A stretch of 13,640 bases of DNA, taken from positions 1 to 13,640 of the forward strand of contig JAFGDV010000033.1 in NCBI GenBank assembly GCA_016931955.1. Direction: 5' to 3'. The notes under the pieces were generated by a model. It had not been told where the DNA came from. It ran no database searches and saw only the letters and a list, made by a program, of their open reading frames with translations. Made by a program: the position numbers and the translations under genes. Positions 13,129-13,640 of this stretch are shown here, piece after piece (the first letter of the stretch is position 1; the number at the start of each line of letters is the position of its first letter). Origin of the DNA: Candidatus Altarchaeota archaeon. Its GTDB lineage: Archaea > Altiarchaeota > Altiarchaeia > IMC4 > QMZM01.

Positions 13129-13640
13129 ATGTTTTCCAAGGAATACGGGATTCTGTTTACTGTGTCTATGTTGTTGCTCCTGAATGGAGTCATAGCTGAG
13201 GAGTGCACGGTGGAGCTCAAGAACCCATCAAAGGGCGTGCACATCGTAGTCGAAAGCTGCGGCAACATAGGGACATTCTCAGTTGGAGGGCTGTATGACA
13301 AGGATAAATGGGAGAAGCTGACCTACAACTACCCGGAGACATGGAAGGGCACCTTCCTGAGCGTGAAGGTCGATGACAGGGTTTATTCCAATTTTGTGGA
13401 ATCACAGGATAAGGTATTCATGGATCCATACGTTGAGCAGCAGCCTACGGTGGAAGGCGAATCGATCCTGACCACATGGAGGCTTCCTGGGGATGTCAGA
13501 TTGGAGGAGAGGTTTGGGCTGATAGATAAAGGGGTTATGTTAAATGTAACGATAATAAACGAGGGAGACGTATGTGTCGATACCGGGATAAGGCTCCACT
13601 TAGACACGATGCTCGGGGAAAACGACGGCGCACCGATCTA
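13129..13640 (+). CDS. Secreted surface protein paralogue, 3' end cut by window
   Basis: An open frame from ATG 13129 that runs off the window after 170 complete codons. It opens with a signal peptide (MFSKEYGILFTVSMLLLLNG, then VIA-EE as likely cleavage). It continues as a clear paralogue of the N-terminal domain of the upstream 805-aa protein. Shared blocks include NIGTFSVGGLYD, LTYNYPETWKGTFLSV, DDRVYSN, TTWRLPGDVRLEE and RLHLDTMLGENDGAPIYI. Overall identity by eye is a little above half, with indels. Two Cys (after the signal peptide, in EECTV, and in VESCGNIG) match the two Cys of the upstream protein and could form a disulfide. The tandem arrangement suggests a duplicated surface-protein family. 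Whether it has the same repeats and membrane anchor lies beyond the window. Confidence 0.85.
   Translation, partial: MFSKEYGILFTVSMLLLLNGVIAEECTVELKNPSKGVHIVVESCGNIGTFSVGGLYDKDKWEKLTYNYPETWKGTFLSVKVDDRVYSNFVESQDKVFMDPYVEQQPTVEGESILTTWRLPGDVRLEERFGLIDKGVMLNVTIINEGDVCVDTGIRLHLDTMLGENDGAPI
13591..13640 (+). repeat. 50-bp exact direct repeat, copy 2 (reaches window end)
   Basis: Same block in the paralogue, identical to 11147-11196 for all 50 bases to the last base of the window. Its true length is unknown because the sequence stops here. Confidence 0.9.

Overview
The window looks archaeal. It carries an archaeal-type phenylalanyl-tRNA synthetase beta chain, an aRF1 release factor, short TATA-like boxes placed about 26 nt before likely start sites, oligo-T tracts after stop codons, and GGTGA-type ribosome binding sites. 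The aRF1 has HTE where most relatives have GTE/GTS and lacks the cysteine-rich mini-domain. From memory this resembles DPANN-type archaea, but that placement is a weak inference.

Region 1 (1-145) holds a perfect palindromic hairpin of the kind found at IS200/IS605 (TnpB) element ends. Region 2 (146-5557, minus strand) is a tight six-gene operon for an activated deoxy- or aminosugar and its transfer: GT2 polyprenyl-phosphate glycosyltransferase, RmlC-like cupin, RmlB, RmlA, DegT/DnrJ aminotransferase and GT4 glycosyltransferase. There is no rmlD, so an amino sugar may be the product rather than rhamnose. Region 3 (5618-6970, minus strand) has an Lrp/AsnC regulator and a short polytopic protein resembling GT-C glycosyltransferases.

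Region 4 (7036-8963, plus strand) is the most unusual part. An intact ORF encodes only the C-terminal half of PheT, beginning at the B5 domain with no editing domain, and is followed 14 bp later by aRF1. The missing half is not in the window. Region 5 (8964-9184) lies between convergent genes and contains a near-copy of the last 33 bp of aRF1 plus its T-tract, and five hairpins. Region 6 (9185-10628, minus strand) is a short NfeD plus stomatin/SPFH pair. Region 7 (10673 to the end, plus strand) holds a large secreted, membrane-anchored, multi-sequon protein and the start of a tandem paralogue. The final 50 bases repeat 11147-11196 exactly, so the window may stop inside a repeat.

Taken together, the window joins surface-glycan synthesis and surface/membrane proteins to a core translation locus that appears rearranged. 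No CRISPR array, tRNA or rRNA was seen.
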